From Telmatactis stephensoni (taxonomy: Eukaryota; Cnidaria; Anthozoa; Actiniaria; Isophelliidae): DNA of 64,000 bases. Under the pieces are notes generated by a model that did no database searches, was not told where the DNA came from, and saw only the letters and a list, made by a program, of their open reading frames with translations. This document shows positions 50,201-62,700 of this stretch, piece after piece; position 1 is the first letter of the stretch; the number at the start of each line of letters is the position of its first letter. The position numbers and the translations under genes are program-made. The stretch spans positions 712,438 through 776,437 of the forward strand of contig JALIZF010001789.1 in NCBI GenBank assembly GCA_029948255.1, written 5' to 3'.

Positions 50201-52946
50201 AAACCAAATTTGATCAAACATGAAAATTGGTGATGTGACTTGGCACTGACATGTCATGTAGGAAAGCTCATTAACATACTACAATATTTCAGTCAACTTA
50301 AGTACCGCAGTCTATTTGAGAAAACATGGAAAATCATCAGAAAAGTCACTTAATATAATAAGCCATTTTTAAGGGCACTTCTTCCATGTATTGTTCATGT
50401 AATTAATAAATAAATCAACATGACTGAGTCGAGTGATTATTTGGAAAATACTTAATGTAGAGGTAGTGTGTGAGAGAGTACAGTGTCCCCCAATTAGTGC
50501 GCAAGTGCTAGAAGACTTGGACACTTAAATAAACAGTTAATTATTTTTAATTATTTTATTTTTATTTTATATAAAGACCATTTCAATTCTTATTAGAAAA
50601 TTAATGATCACTTTACATTTCAGGTAAATTTAAACGTCGGGAATTTACCTGGGTATTACAGGAGCGCCCGTCAAGACTGTCTGCTGAGGCCAGAAAGAAC
50701 TATCGGCACCTGTTCGCAGGCGACCATTACCGATTCTGGGACAATGACCCCATAGTCAATGCCATCTTTTTAACAGATACAGCAGATTTTAGAGGCTATA
50801 TGAAGTACTGTTACCATAATGACTGTGACGACTTTTCTTATGTGACTCCAGATAGGTTACTATTTGTGGCTAACATTGCAGATACAGTTTATATGATGGC
50901 TCGGCGTAGTACAGGACTGGGAGAGTGTACACCTACACTGCTTGGAAGTAAGTAAAACATTCTTATAATTGTTAAATGTATCATCTTCAGATGAGCTTGG
51001 GCTGTGTGCTGGAACAAGGGGACTGGTGTTGCCAATGCCAGTGAGGGACATAACCATGGCAACCCTACCACTGGTCACATGGACCACTCAGTGGAAGACA
51101 TACATGTACCTGTTGAAGTATTAACCCACGAGGGAAGGGGGGGGGGGGAGGGGTTAGGGTGACGAATAGATTTGCAGCCATCTAATTAACTGTTTTGATG
51201 TGTGACAATCAGCAAAAGGGGCAGAGATAAATTAAAAGGCATATATCAAGGCCACTAAGGGAGTACAAGGGAACTCCTAACTGCACGTTGAATAATATGA
51301 AGACTGGCTTGGTCTACAATGTGTTGAGGTTTATAATTTGCATAAATTACATTTATAACCCCATTAACTTGGGGCTATAAAAATACTGATTAACAAGAAC
51401 ACACTGAGAAGTCCTTTATACAGGAACAATAAAACATACATGTATATATAAGCTCCATGTACTGTAGTTTTGTACTGACCCCTTGAAATAAGTCATTTAT
51501 GCTGTTTTCAAGGGCACCCCTCATTGATCATTTAAATTCCATGTCACCAACCATTAAATCTTCAGATATAAGCGAGTCTTTTTATGGCACCTCTGGTGAA
51601 TTCTCATCACCTGGTTATTCTGATGGCCATTATCCCAACAATGCCGACAGTGTATGGTACATTACTGTACCATCTGATTACAATGAAGTAGAGTTGAAGT
51701 TTACTGACTTTCAGCTGGAGGAGAGCGAGTGTACTAATGACTTTGTCAATGTGTACAATGGATTTGAAAGTGGTGCAAGGCTCTTAGGTAAGGTGTTTGC
51801 ACTTGAAAAAAAGATGTGAAAATTTTAGAAATTCCCGTCTTGTTCAATTCCATTCTGATTTTGTCATCATATTTGTCAAGCTTATATGCACACTCAAGGT
51901 GAAACCCTATAGTGAGCCTCCTATTAATCTTTGATAGTATTAATACTGATTATGATAATTGATATTATTTTTAATGCAATAGGTCATTACTGTGGTTCAG
52001 GTACAACGACCAAAATAAGAAGTACAGGACGATACATGAAGGTCTTGTTTAGATCAGATTCCCATGATACCTTTAAGGGATTCAAGGCTCAATGGTCAGC
52101 TAAAGGTACATATTCACCTAAACATTCTCAGGGAGATACAGCTGTAGACTGTAGGGGGGAATGGTGGGGTGGGGGACGGCAGATCCAGCTGGCTTATCTT
52201 TCAAGCTGGGGTATGGCATTATAGAAATCAGAAACCTTCCAGAATATCCAGAGAATAGTATAGAGAAGAAAAAGGGCCATTACTGGGTGTAGGCTCGGGA
52301 GGAATGAGGAACCCCTGCACTGCAACCCTAAATCCACCAAGTGAACATAAAGTTCATTAATTAAGCAATATAAAACATGTGGGTATGTCTCTGTACTGTG
52401 ATATAAACATGATGAAGATGAAGAGCAAGAGAAAAGCGAGCTTAGGAACACGAGGCATGGCCAAGCATTTCTCCTGCTTTTCGAGTGCTCTACATCTTCC
52501 ATTGTGTTTATATCACAGAACAGAGAGATAAACAATCATTTTATATTGCTTTTATAAAATATTTTCGACGTTTTTAATTTGGGCGAACCATATGTCTCTG
52601 TCCTCTGATATAAACATGGTAGCCAGCCAATCAGTGCACTCATTATATCTCAAATACTTTATAATAGATAATACTGCCCTCCAAAGCATTGTCCATGCAG
52701 CTATATAGAATAATGAAATTCTAAATTTAAAGCACAAAATTACTTGAAAGATGAGCTATCTGAGCTACAAATTCAACACAGGTCGGATAGCTTACCTTCC
52801 AGTAGCTCTACTGTAGGTTAATTTCTAGCATCCATCATTTATATTAAATTTCAACAATTTTTGTTTGCTTTACAGGAGCAATGCTTCAGAGTACATCATT
52901 TTCAGTGCTATGCATAATATCAGTGCTCGTCTATCTATGGACTTAA
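44222..52946 (+). CDS. M28-type peptidase domain fused to CUB with hydrophobic C-tail, gene B
   Basis: Exons: 44222-44297, 47311-47492, 48291-48462, 49740-50156, 50624-50947, 51566-51787, 51983-52105, 52876-52946; 528 residues. All seven intron positions and phases match gene A, and exons 1 and 2 have equal length in both (76 and 182), so they are tandem duplicates. The leader is LLQPLCSAAVVVILLT. M28 landmarks: GAHYDT (His113), PGVDDNGSG (Asp125), FVAFDQREC (Glu162, preceded by Arg161 instead of Glu), VIMES (Glu209) and CYHNDCD (His347). The cysteine-rich insert has C163, C166, C176 and C178. The CUB domain at 391-505 has SSPGYSDGHYPNNADSVWYI, CTNDFVNVYNG and YCGSGT. The last exon adds AMLQSTSFSVLCIISVLVYL then WT: small residues then a hydrophobic end, as in GPI-anchor signals, or a very short membrane anchor. 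Function unknown. Confidence 0.9.
44758..46581. mobile_element. 1.8-kb fold-back element in gene B intron 1
   Basis: Left arm about 44762-45576 and right arm about 45764-46577 are reverse complements with a few percent mismatch, around a 187-base unpaired centre. The ends are TTAA+GGTGTTTCAAAGTAG and CTACTTTGAAACACC+TTAA. Both arms contain the same 67-codon open frame in opposite orientation, as expected from duplication rather than coding. No transposase is recognised. Confidence 0.9.
47915..48170 (+). mobile_element. SINE copy in gene B intron 2
   Basis: A-box-like TGGTCGAGTGGTGAG at about 47912 and B-box-like GGTTTGAGTCCTGG at about 47974. The shared body GATCATATGTGAATTGAG, TTTGATGTGTTGTTCTC is also seen at 22195-22475. 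Preceded at 47700-47910 by a segment also present at 19650-19860 (CTTCTCAGAAGATTT, GACATCTTATGAAGAA). Confidence 0.65.
48480..49060. repeat. 24/29-bp minisatellite
   Basis: About 20 units of GTGATGTCATGTGATAATATG with or without an extra GTCAT lie just after gene B exon 3. Two unit lengths alternate irregularly, and open frames on both strands follow the repeat. Confidence 0.95.
49115..49509. mobile_element. Harbinger-like MITE, copy 2 (TTA target duplication)
   Basis: Termini AGGCACTGTTACACGATGC and GCACCGTGTAACAGCGCCT, flanked by TTA (49112-49114, 49510-49512). The interior is the reverse complement of the 26662-27068 copy, including ATATCCGTGGTCACTA. Confidence 0.85.
50440..50545 (+). mobile_element. 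SINE 3' fragment
   Basis: TGTCCCCCAATTAGTGC ... GACACTTAAATAAACAG matches the tail of the SINE at 2640-2965. The 5' head is missing or decayed. Gene B intron 4. Confidence 0.55.
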
Positions 52947-55900
52947 TGCCTTCATAATGTAGTAATATTTGTCAAGCAGTCAAGAAATCTTCAATTTTAC
53001 TGAATATTAAGAAAACAACACCAGTTTTATAAAATGACAGCTCCTCAGTTCAATCTCCATGGAATCAATAGACATCAAATGATGTGATGGCAAACATTTG
53101 GTTGCCACTGAAGATTTCAAGGCATATTGTGTGCAGCAATCATATGTACTTTTGGCACAGTAGAACACATTACAGATAAAATGGAATAATTTCTGAAAAT
53201 GGCATAGCAATAGGAAGCATACTAGAAAGAGTCAAGGAAGCATCATCAGTTATGTAAAGTTACTAGTTCATTGCAGGAGTTTGAAGGTGCTAGTGGCGCA
53301 GCTACCATTACAGCATAGAATTGGGATCCTTTCCTCTTAATTGAGATCCCTTTTGAATGGCTGAGCATACCTAGTATGAGAAACACCTGGTTATGCCACT
53401 GGTTGCATCAAGTTAGAACTTTGAATTGGTTCATCAGGTCATTGCCATGGATATAGCCTGAAAGTAAATGAGAAACTCCCCAAGGAATCATAACAGCCAT
53501 GTGTTGGTCAGCATGAAAGTTCCTGTTCACTACATTCAGAGAATGTCGTGTTTTTGTCCTAATTAAGTCAAAGGTTTTCCAGACCTGTTTTCCAGACTTT
53601 TTCTAAGGACAATAGACTTCAAGTGGAAGAAAATAAATTCAAAAATACTTATTGAGTATGCACCAAAGAGAGATAAAGCTGAACTAATTTGTTTTAAGGA
53701 TAGAGTAAATTTTGTATGACTGCAAAATTAGGGCAGTCACGGCACAGTTGCAGCAGGATTTTTGAATGATTTTATAGACATCACCATACCGACACATCAT
53801 GGTATATGGTGTGGTGTTTCACCCTCATGTGAAACCTGCTCAAGGTACCTTCCATGAGACAAAAACATTGAAACACAATTAATTATTAATAAGTATATAA
53901 ATAACAGAAAACCATTCTAGCTGTCACTCGAAGAGAATGAACAATATTGCATTTAAAACATTAAGGCAGCAAACTCATAAGAAATCAATATAAATTTTGC
54001 CTGTTTGTACATTGTATTTAATTTTTTTTAATGTTGTTGTATAAAATAGTCATTTTGAAATAATAATGCAGCTTACTTTACAGATTAACTCTTCTAATTT
54101 CTTTGCAGAAAACAACTTTTTCTAGACTACTTAATTTTGCCTCATGACCAGTTCCAAATTTTGACCCATATTTTCAAAGCTGACAAGTTTGTACTTTTCA
54201 AAACTCAACTGCTATAGAGGTAGTCATATAAATTAGCTTATTGGTCAACTAACCAGCTAATACAGCTGTATATTTTTATGAGTCACGCTGTATTTTGGCA
54301 AGCCTTTAGGAGGGTTGTCCAATACACTGACACAGTTCGTGTATTGGACATATCTGGCCTTAATAGGTGAGCCAAAATGCAAGTGACAAGTAAAAATTCA
54401 CAGCATTACTATATTCCCTGGTTAATCAACCAATAACATATTTAATATACAAATATTCTGCAAAAATCAGTACGAATGATGTAATTTGTTTTTGACACTT
54501 TTGACTTTGATTAGCGCACGGCTTTGCACCGGGAAGCCATTCAAATGTTACTAACCTGATACGGTCATATTTTTTGCATTCTTGTGCATATTACTTGCAT
54601 TCTTTTGAGGATTGTATAATAAAAAGTATTACCTGTAAAATCTAAATCCAGATTTTCCCAAACTGCAAGGAGGCACTGTAAATAATATTATGATTGCCAT
54701 TCCAAAGTTAAAGTTGAGTTGAATTGTGGGAGTTTTTGGGGAATACCATTTCATTTTCAGTTGCTGTAAACTACTTGTAAATGACTGTAAAAATCTAATC
54801 TTAATCATATTTTTATTTTGCATATTTCTCTCATATGTGTTTCACAGAATCCTATCTTCAGATGAATTTTGAAAAATGGGTCCCCCATAATATTCCCATG
54901 ATTCAATGCAATTTTGCAATTCCAAAATTGCTAATTGCATATAGTTTGTGAAAATTTTCAAAAATAAAATCATGTACATTATTTTGATGCAGTGCTTAAC
55001 ATATAAATTCAATCATTCTTCTTGAATGTAAATAGGGGAAGTCACTCCATTAGTTCAGGTATAGAGGCTTTTGCACCATCACATGATGGCAGCCATGACA
55101 GGAGGCACAACAATAGAGTCTTTCCCCCCTGGAAAACTGAACTCTTTCTCATGTAAACCAGATTAGTCCAGACTAGTGTAAGCACTCGCCTTAGTACACA
55201 CTAGTACATGATGCTATCAAGTTACATGGTACATTTACCAAGTTTCGTTGAGGTTGCCACAGGAAACCCAAAGAGCTTTAGTTTGTTTTATTCTTGATAA
55301 AAGACTCCCAAGCCAGGTCCCTTGTGGGCATGCTCAAAATCTGTCTGATAATAGTCTAAAAGCCCTCTGGACACACCAATACCAACAAATACACTTCACT
55401 AGCTTGTTTTCAAATTGTTTTAGATTTAATTATTTTATAAATGCCTGATTGCAATTTAAAGATAATATAATAGTCCAGTTCCGAAATAAGCCTCACCATA
55501 CAAAGGTTTTAAAATGAGGCTACATGCTAAAGCTTTAATTTGTCTTGATATGAATGATTGAGCTTTATGCATGTAGCCTCGTCTTGATGCTTTTGTATCT
55601 CGGAAGTTGGCTATTGCATTTGATATCTAAAATGTATAAAGATGGATGTATGTTGGCTATCTGATCTATTTTACAAAGAGAGTAAGTAATATAAGAATAT
55701 GCAATTTTATTCCTAAATCGGAGGCAATTCTGCATTGGTATTCCTGTGTTGAGAAAACAGTTTGCTTTACTTTTACACAGGAAGCCCAACATGAATAACG
55801 TTGAAAGTTACCTGTGAAGCAAACCATTTATAATATCCTATGTACTAAATAGCATTTTTTCACTGTCTTCCTAAAATAATGTAAAAATTTCATTCCCCCA

Positions 55901-56793
55901 AGGGCTTTAGTCATTTGATTATCTTGAATAAACACCTTTTATAAAAAAGTTTCATCATTCTCAGTGAGAAAACAAGTCAAAACGGGGAAGCTCAGATAAG
56001 GGGGCTGGGGTGCTTCTATATAATAAATATTATTACCTATATGGGGTGTGCCGGTGGACATACAGTATACATTTCAAGCGAAAGTGTAAAAATGTAGGTA
56101 TCACTTAAAATTTGACCTAGCAGTACCATACCGCCACCCTAACCCAGGGCTGTCAACTCTCCCGGATAAGCCGGGAGTCTCCAGATTAGAGGCTCAAATC
56201 TCCCAGATAATCACTCGAATCCAAAAATCACGGCCAAAATATCGTCTTCTTTCTTGAAATATTGTCTCCTTCTTTCCCCCCCCCCCCCCCTACTGAGGTA
56301 TGAAAATCAACCTTGAAGATAGCGCAGTGTAGCCTCGCGTATGTTTTGTCTCACTTTGAGTCTCCTCTCTTTCCTCTCCCCCCCCACTGAGCGTGACCCC
56401 CCACTGAGCGTGAAAATCGACCCCCCACTGAGCGTGAAAATCGACCCAATTCTAAGGAAAAAATTTCGATCTCCAGGTACGAAAGCCTTGGGGGTTGACA
56501 GCCCTGCCAACCCCACATCATATGAGGTGGATTTCTGTTGTACAATTGTTATGCATCAATTTCTATCTATCCCTAATGATTATTCAGTTTTGTATTTCGG
56601 GTACCTATTTTTAAATAATTCAAAACTTTAAAATATCAGCATGACTAGAAAAAAGATCAAAGGTTTTGAAACATGCCATATGTGAATAAATCTAGCCTCT
56701 AAGGCATATAAAATTATCTAGTCTCCAGTACCTGTCTAGTTGGGCAGTATAACAGTTTGTGATTCAAAAATGACTGTCTAATGAGTTATGGTG
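52947..56793. other. Spacer between convergent gene B and RUFY 3' ends
   Basis: Contains the gene B 3' UTR, a stretch at 53700-53830 related to 40325-40460 (TATGACTG...TTTTATAGACAT), a small hairpin near 55512-55583, one inverted-repeat element at 56145-56506, and several poly-C runs. No coding exon was recognised in 3.8 kb. Confidence 0.7.
56145..56506. mobile_element. Inverted-repeat element (CAGGGCTGTCAAC termini)
   Basis: Ends CAGGGCTGTCAAC and GTTGACAGCCCTG, flanked by AACC-like direct repeats. Inside are a poly-C run and three CCCCCCACTGAGCGTGA units. About 360 bases, no transposase. Confidence 0.75.
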
Positions 56794-59700
56794 TCATCTT
56801 TGGTATCGCTGTAGTAAAGTGGTATGGCAAGCATCACATACACGCACTGGTTTAGCTGATGATGGTAGCGGCATGGTGTTACTGGAACAGGTATTGCAGT
56901 AGATACCACCACAGTTACGACAATGATGCTGAAAAAATTAGGATATTTCACTCAGTACTTACATATTCATATATCCTGTAATGGTTCTTCATAAACGAAG
57001 GCCTAGTTCAGATGCTGTACTATCCATGTCCATACCAAATTGAAGGGTTCCATGTGAATATGGCCCAAGTGACTTTTTTGGATGATTTTTTTATCTTTAA
57101 AATGATATCAATTAACTTCCCTATGCTGAAATATCAATCTCTGGGCATCCATCAAAAAGTCACTAAGGTCATTTTCACAGAGAACCCTTCATTATTGTCC
57201 ACAAGAAAATAATATTATACAGAGAGCACAACAATTCAAACAAACTTGGTATTAATGTGAAGTCTAGTAACAGCAGTGAACTTATGAGAGCTTTCTCCTC
57301 TATGGCAACATGTAATTGTCTGGGCTACCCCCCCCCCCCCCTCTTGTTCATATTTCTAACCAGCCACACCACAGGTAACCCAGGCTAATTACTTGTAAAG
57401 AGACATGTGTAATAAATATGGCTTCTCCTCAACTATACAATTTACCTCTGAAATTGTGGAAATAAAGCTTAGAATTTAAGAAAACAAGTTTACTTACCGT
57501 CTCGTCTTGAAATGTCAAGACGAGACGGTAAGTAAACTTGTTTTCTTAAATTCTAAGCTTTATTTCCACAATTTCAGAGGTAAATTGTATAGTTGAGGAG
57601 AAGCCATATTTATTACACATGTCTCTTTACAAGTAATTAGCCTGGGTTACCTGTGGTGTTTCAATACCTTGCGTCTTGAAAGTGAGAATGGTTGTTCACA
57701 TTGCTGACAGCTAATGGCTTCTTTATCCTCTGCCCACTTCATATCCTGTGAGATAATTTTTTTATCACATTGGTGACAAAGAAAACCAGACTAATAGATA
57801 TCTATTAAAGTGCACCTAACCCCCGCTATTTCCCTTTTTACTCGTGCCCAGGCCGCAGGCCGGGAACGAGTTATAAAGTGCAAATGTTTTTTTTTTTTTC
57901 CTCTGTTCGTCCTCAGCTACTGATTGGTTAAGAACGTAAAAACAATGCCCTTCATTCATCACCTTTGAGCGACTGCGAACGCAAGCCAGGAACTTTAGGA
58001 ATGCAAGATGGCCGACTACAAAGAAAATAGCTTTCAGAGACAGGCTTTTTCTGCAGTAGAACAATGTAATTTGGAGCTTTTAACTCGAGATATACCTATA
58101 TACTTATAAGAGCTTCAGAATGGGCTGTTATTGTGAGCTTCATCTCCAATACTTTGACCAAATATCGAACTCTAAATGGAGTACTTGAAAGCCGAGGCCC
58201 TCGCGATAACAACTATTTCCTATGAGCTGGAAAACTACGAATTTCTCATCCTACATGTTGCTAAACGAACATACATAGAAGCAAGTCAATTATATTCCTC
58301 ATTCAAGCATTCAAGAGATCTTGAGAGGTTTTTGTAGTGAATTTTAATTTAATATCGGAATGGCATGAAACTAGATTCCATTGACCTTGTATTTTGCGTT
58401 TGGTCACGTAACGTCTTTTATTCATATATATAACATCCGAAACATGAACGAAAAAATACACGATTTGTTATTGTGTCAAATATGCCGTTGTAGAAGTCTT
58501 AACAGCAAACAATTGAGATACATAGTGAAATAAAAAAATGAATAAAACTGGTATATTTGCAGGGAATATTTTTGCATGTCGGAGATATACAATACTCATG
58601 TATGATAATAGAAGGACAAAGGCAAACACTAATAGCTGCTGACAGACAAATTGACTAATCAGATATTCTTTAGTTTAAGTTAACCGATTCAAAAAAGGTC
58701 TTATGTTACGGTTAACTATTTCCCGGAATGGTGAAGAATGCGTGAAACGGTTCGGGGAATTAGAGGGCTCCCGGGGCACGAGTGAACACACGTGTGCGTC
58801 TTAGTAGTTCAATATATAAAACATCCGAAAAATACACGATTTGTTATTGTGCCAAAAACACCGTTGTAGAAGTTTTTACAGCAAACCGAATTGAGATACA
58901 TAGTGAAATAAAAAAATGAATAAAACTAGTTTATTCGCAGGGAATATTTTTGCATGTCGGACATATGATATAACACCTATGCACGATAATAGAAGGACAA
59001 AGGCAAACACTAATAGCTGCTGACAGACAAATTGACTAAACAGGTATTCTTTAGTTTAAGTTAGCCGATTCAAAAAGGGTCTTATGTTACGGTTAACTAT
59101 TTCCCGGAATGGTGAAGAATGCGTGAAACGGCTCGGGGAAGAGGGCTCCCGGGGCACGAGTGAACGCACGTGTGCGTCTAGTTCAATATATAAAACATCC
59201 GAAAAATACACGATTTGCTTTTGTGTCAAAAACACCGTTGTAGAAGATATTTTTCTGGGCTAATTTAGTGATAAATAAAATGACGAGAAGTTTTGTGAAT
59301 AAATGATATTTCGGGCAGTCTCCACTGTCCATCATCAGATAATTTATTGCTAAAGTAAGGTTTACAGGTAAGAAGGAACATGGGACATGTTCCTTCAGTC
59401 TTACCTGTAAACCTTACTTTAGCAATAAATTATCTGATGATGGACAGTGGAGACTGCCCGAAATATCATTTATTCACAAAACTTCTCGTCATTTTATTTA
59501 TCACCGTTGTAGAAGTTTTTACAGCAAATAATTGAGATACATAGTGAAATAAAAAAATGAATAAAACTGGTATATTTGCAGGGAATATTTTTGCATGTCG
59601 GAGATATACAATACTCATGTATGATAATAGAAGGACAAAGGCAAACACTAATAGCTGCTGACAGACAAATTGACTAATCAGATATTCTTTAGTTTAAGTT

Positions 59701-62700
59701 AACCGATTCAAAAAAGGTCTTATGTTACGGTTAACTATTTCCCGGAATGGTGAAGAATGCGTGAAACGGTTCGGGGAATTAGAGGGCTCCCGGGGCACGA
59801 GTGAACACACGTGTGCGTCTTAGTAGTTCAATATATAAAACATCCGAAAAATACACGATTTGTTATTGTGCCAAAAACACCGTTGTAGAAGTTTTTACAG
59901 CAAACCGAATTGAGATACATAGTGAAATAAAAAAATGAATAAAACTAGTTTATTCGCAGGGAATATTTTTGCATGTCGGACATATGATATAACACCTATG
60001 CACGATAATAGAAGGACAAAGGCAAACACTAATAGCTGCTGACAGACAAATTGACTAAACAGGTATTCTTTAGTTTAAGTTAGCCGATTCAAAAAGGGTC
60101 TTATGTTACGGTTAACTATTTCCCGGAATGGTGAAGAATGCGTGAAACGGCTTGGGGAAGAGGGCTCCCGGGGCACGAGTGAACGCACGTGTGCGTCTAG
60201 TTCAATATATAAAACATCCGAAAAATACACGATTTGCTTTTGTGTCAAAAACACCGTTGTAGAAGATATTTTTCTGGGCTAATTTAGTGATAAATAAAAT
60301 GACGAGAAGTTTTGTGAATAAATGATATTTCGGGCAGTCTCCACTGTCCATCATCAGATAATTTATTGCTAAAGTAAGGTTTACAGGTAAGAAGGAACAT
60401 GGGACATGTTCCTTCAGTCTTACCTGTAAACCTTACTTTAGCAATAAATTATCTGATGATGGACAGTGGAGACTGCCCGAAATATCATTTATTCACAAAA
60501 CTTCTCGTCATTTTATTTATCACCGTTGTAGAAGTTTTTACAGCAAATAATTGAGATACATAGTGAAATAAAAAAATGAATAAAACTGGTATATTTGCAG
60601 GGAATATTTTTGCATGTCGGAGATATACAATACTCATGTATGATAATAGAAGGACAAAGGCAAACACTAATAGCTGCTGACAGACAAATTGACTAATCAG
60701 ATATTCTTTAGTTTAAGTTAACCGATTCAAAAAAGGTCTTATGTTACGGTTAACTATTTCCCGGAATGGTGAAGAATGCGTGAAACGGCTCGGGGAATTA
60801 GAGGGCTCCCGGGGCACGAGTGAACACACGTGTGCGTCTAGTTCAATATATAAAACATCCGAAAAATACACGATTTGTTATTGTGCCAAAAACACCGTTG
60901 TAGAAGTTTTTACAGCAAACCGAATTGAGATACATAGTGAAATAAAAAAATGAATAAAACTAGTTTATTCGCAGGGAATATTTTTGCATGTCGGACATAT
61001 GATATAACACCTATGCACGATAATAGAAGGACAAAGGCAAACACTAATAGCTGCTGACAGACAAATTGACTAAACAGGTATTCTTTAGTTTAAGTTAGCC
61101 GATTCAAAAAGGGTCTTATGTTACGGTTAACTATTTCCCGGAATGGTGAAGAATGCGTGAAACGGCTCGGGGAAGAGGGCTCCCGGGGCACGAGTGAACG
61201 CACGTGTGCGTCTAGTTGACAAAAAGTTCGAGCATTTCTAAGGACTTGTACGAAAACATTACGCAATTTGAATGAATTCCGAATTTTTTACACAATTTTA
61301 AAGTTTGGAATTCCATGGAACACTTTCAAAAAACTAAGCCTGGATAGACATCACACTCTTTTGTTCGTTTCAAAAGTCTTTTGTGCAAAACAAAAGAGTG
61401 TGACATCTACCCAGGTGGAAATTTATTCACTCTGACTTCTGTCGGTTGCTGGGCTTTTTTTTACCTATAAATATGAAAAATCAGTCTTCAGCAGTTTTGA
61501 GCACTTGGAATTCAAAGTGTATTCAAATCTACATCACTTCAGCGATCGAATTAGTCTCAGGTGTGCCACCACAGGAAGCTCAAAGGCCCTTTTCTCCGAT
61601 GTTTAAAATTTTGTATAAGCTTTGGAATTCAATCAAGTCGAGTAATTTTATCGTAGAAGTTCTTAGAAATGGTCAGACTTTTTATCAAAATTGGAAATAA
61701 CAGGGGGCTAGGTGCACTTTAACACAGACACACCCAGCTTGACAGGAAGTCACCAGTAAATTCCAATTTCTCACCTTGATTGATTTTGTTACTTCTTTCA
61801 TTTCTTCCACTTTGAGCTGAGAACTAAAAGATATGGTTATTACTGACAGTGGGATACATTTTATTGGAAATGAAAAAAATGGGAAATTGAAAAGTGACAA
61901 AATAGAGAGAAAAGAAAGAAAATGAATTCTTACTTGCTAAGATGAGAACCCATCTCTATCAAAGCCTGTTATGGAGAAAAAAATGGATGTGGAAAATTCC
62001 AATATATGAAGGATGTAACGATGACATGCCAGCCATGTGCTGAACCAACATGTTGCAATGAATTGAAGGGCTCCATGTGAAAATGGCCTAAGTGACTTTT
62101 TGATGATAATTTTTCAATGGTATAAAATTAAATTAACTTTCCTATGCTGAAAAATCAATGCATGGACATCCATCAAAAAGTCACTTAGGTCATTTTTACA
62201 GGGAACCCTTCAATTACATGGAAAGTTCAGTGTCTACTGTACATTACTATAAATCAATTTGGGATTCAGTAAACCAACTAGGAAATCAATATAGTCTTAA
62301 CTAGATTTTGAATTGAGAATGGTTCATGGGAGATAAGCAAAGTAAGCAAAATAATACAATAATAACAAAAAAATAATTATAAGTATATTTTTATAAATTT
62401 ACCGTTTCCTGGTCACTGTGGACTTTCTTTAAACTTGCATGTCTTTCTAGAAGACTGTGGTATTCCTATTGAAGAAAGGCATCAAAACATTATTACTTTT
62501 ATTAATTAACATCATCATCATCATCATCATCAACTTCTCTTGTACAAAGGGTGGATAGCACTAACTGATGGCTAAACCCTAAGTTATGCAGTGACCAAAA
62601 TAATAGACAGTGTTATCCAAACAGAACCTTTATCAATTGAAAAACATTTAATATGTAACCAGAGCCTAATCCTTGATTGCAGTTGGAATGAGTGTAGAAG

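Larger units (their letters stand above)
58440..61216. repeat. Higher-order tandem array, 1,019-bp period
   Basis: Two related monomers of about 372-376 bases (A starting near 58485, 59504 and 60523; B near 58861, 59880 and 60895) alternate, and A+B+hairpin repeats with a period of 1,019 bases. The third unit lacks the hairpin and ends near 61216. Marker strings in every monomer are CCGTTGTAGAAG, GGGAATATTTTTGCATGTCG and GGCTCCCGGGGCACGAGTGA. The successive 1,019-bp units look almost identical. The array fills most of the RUFY intron between 57746 and 61774. Confidence 0.9.

Noticed and set aside
59466..60667. Identical 60-residue open frames 1,019 bases apart
   Set aside because: By-products of the higher-order tandem array in a RUFY intron.
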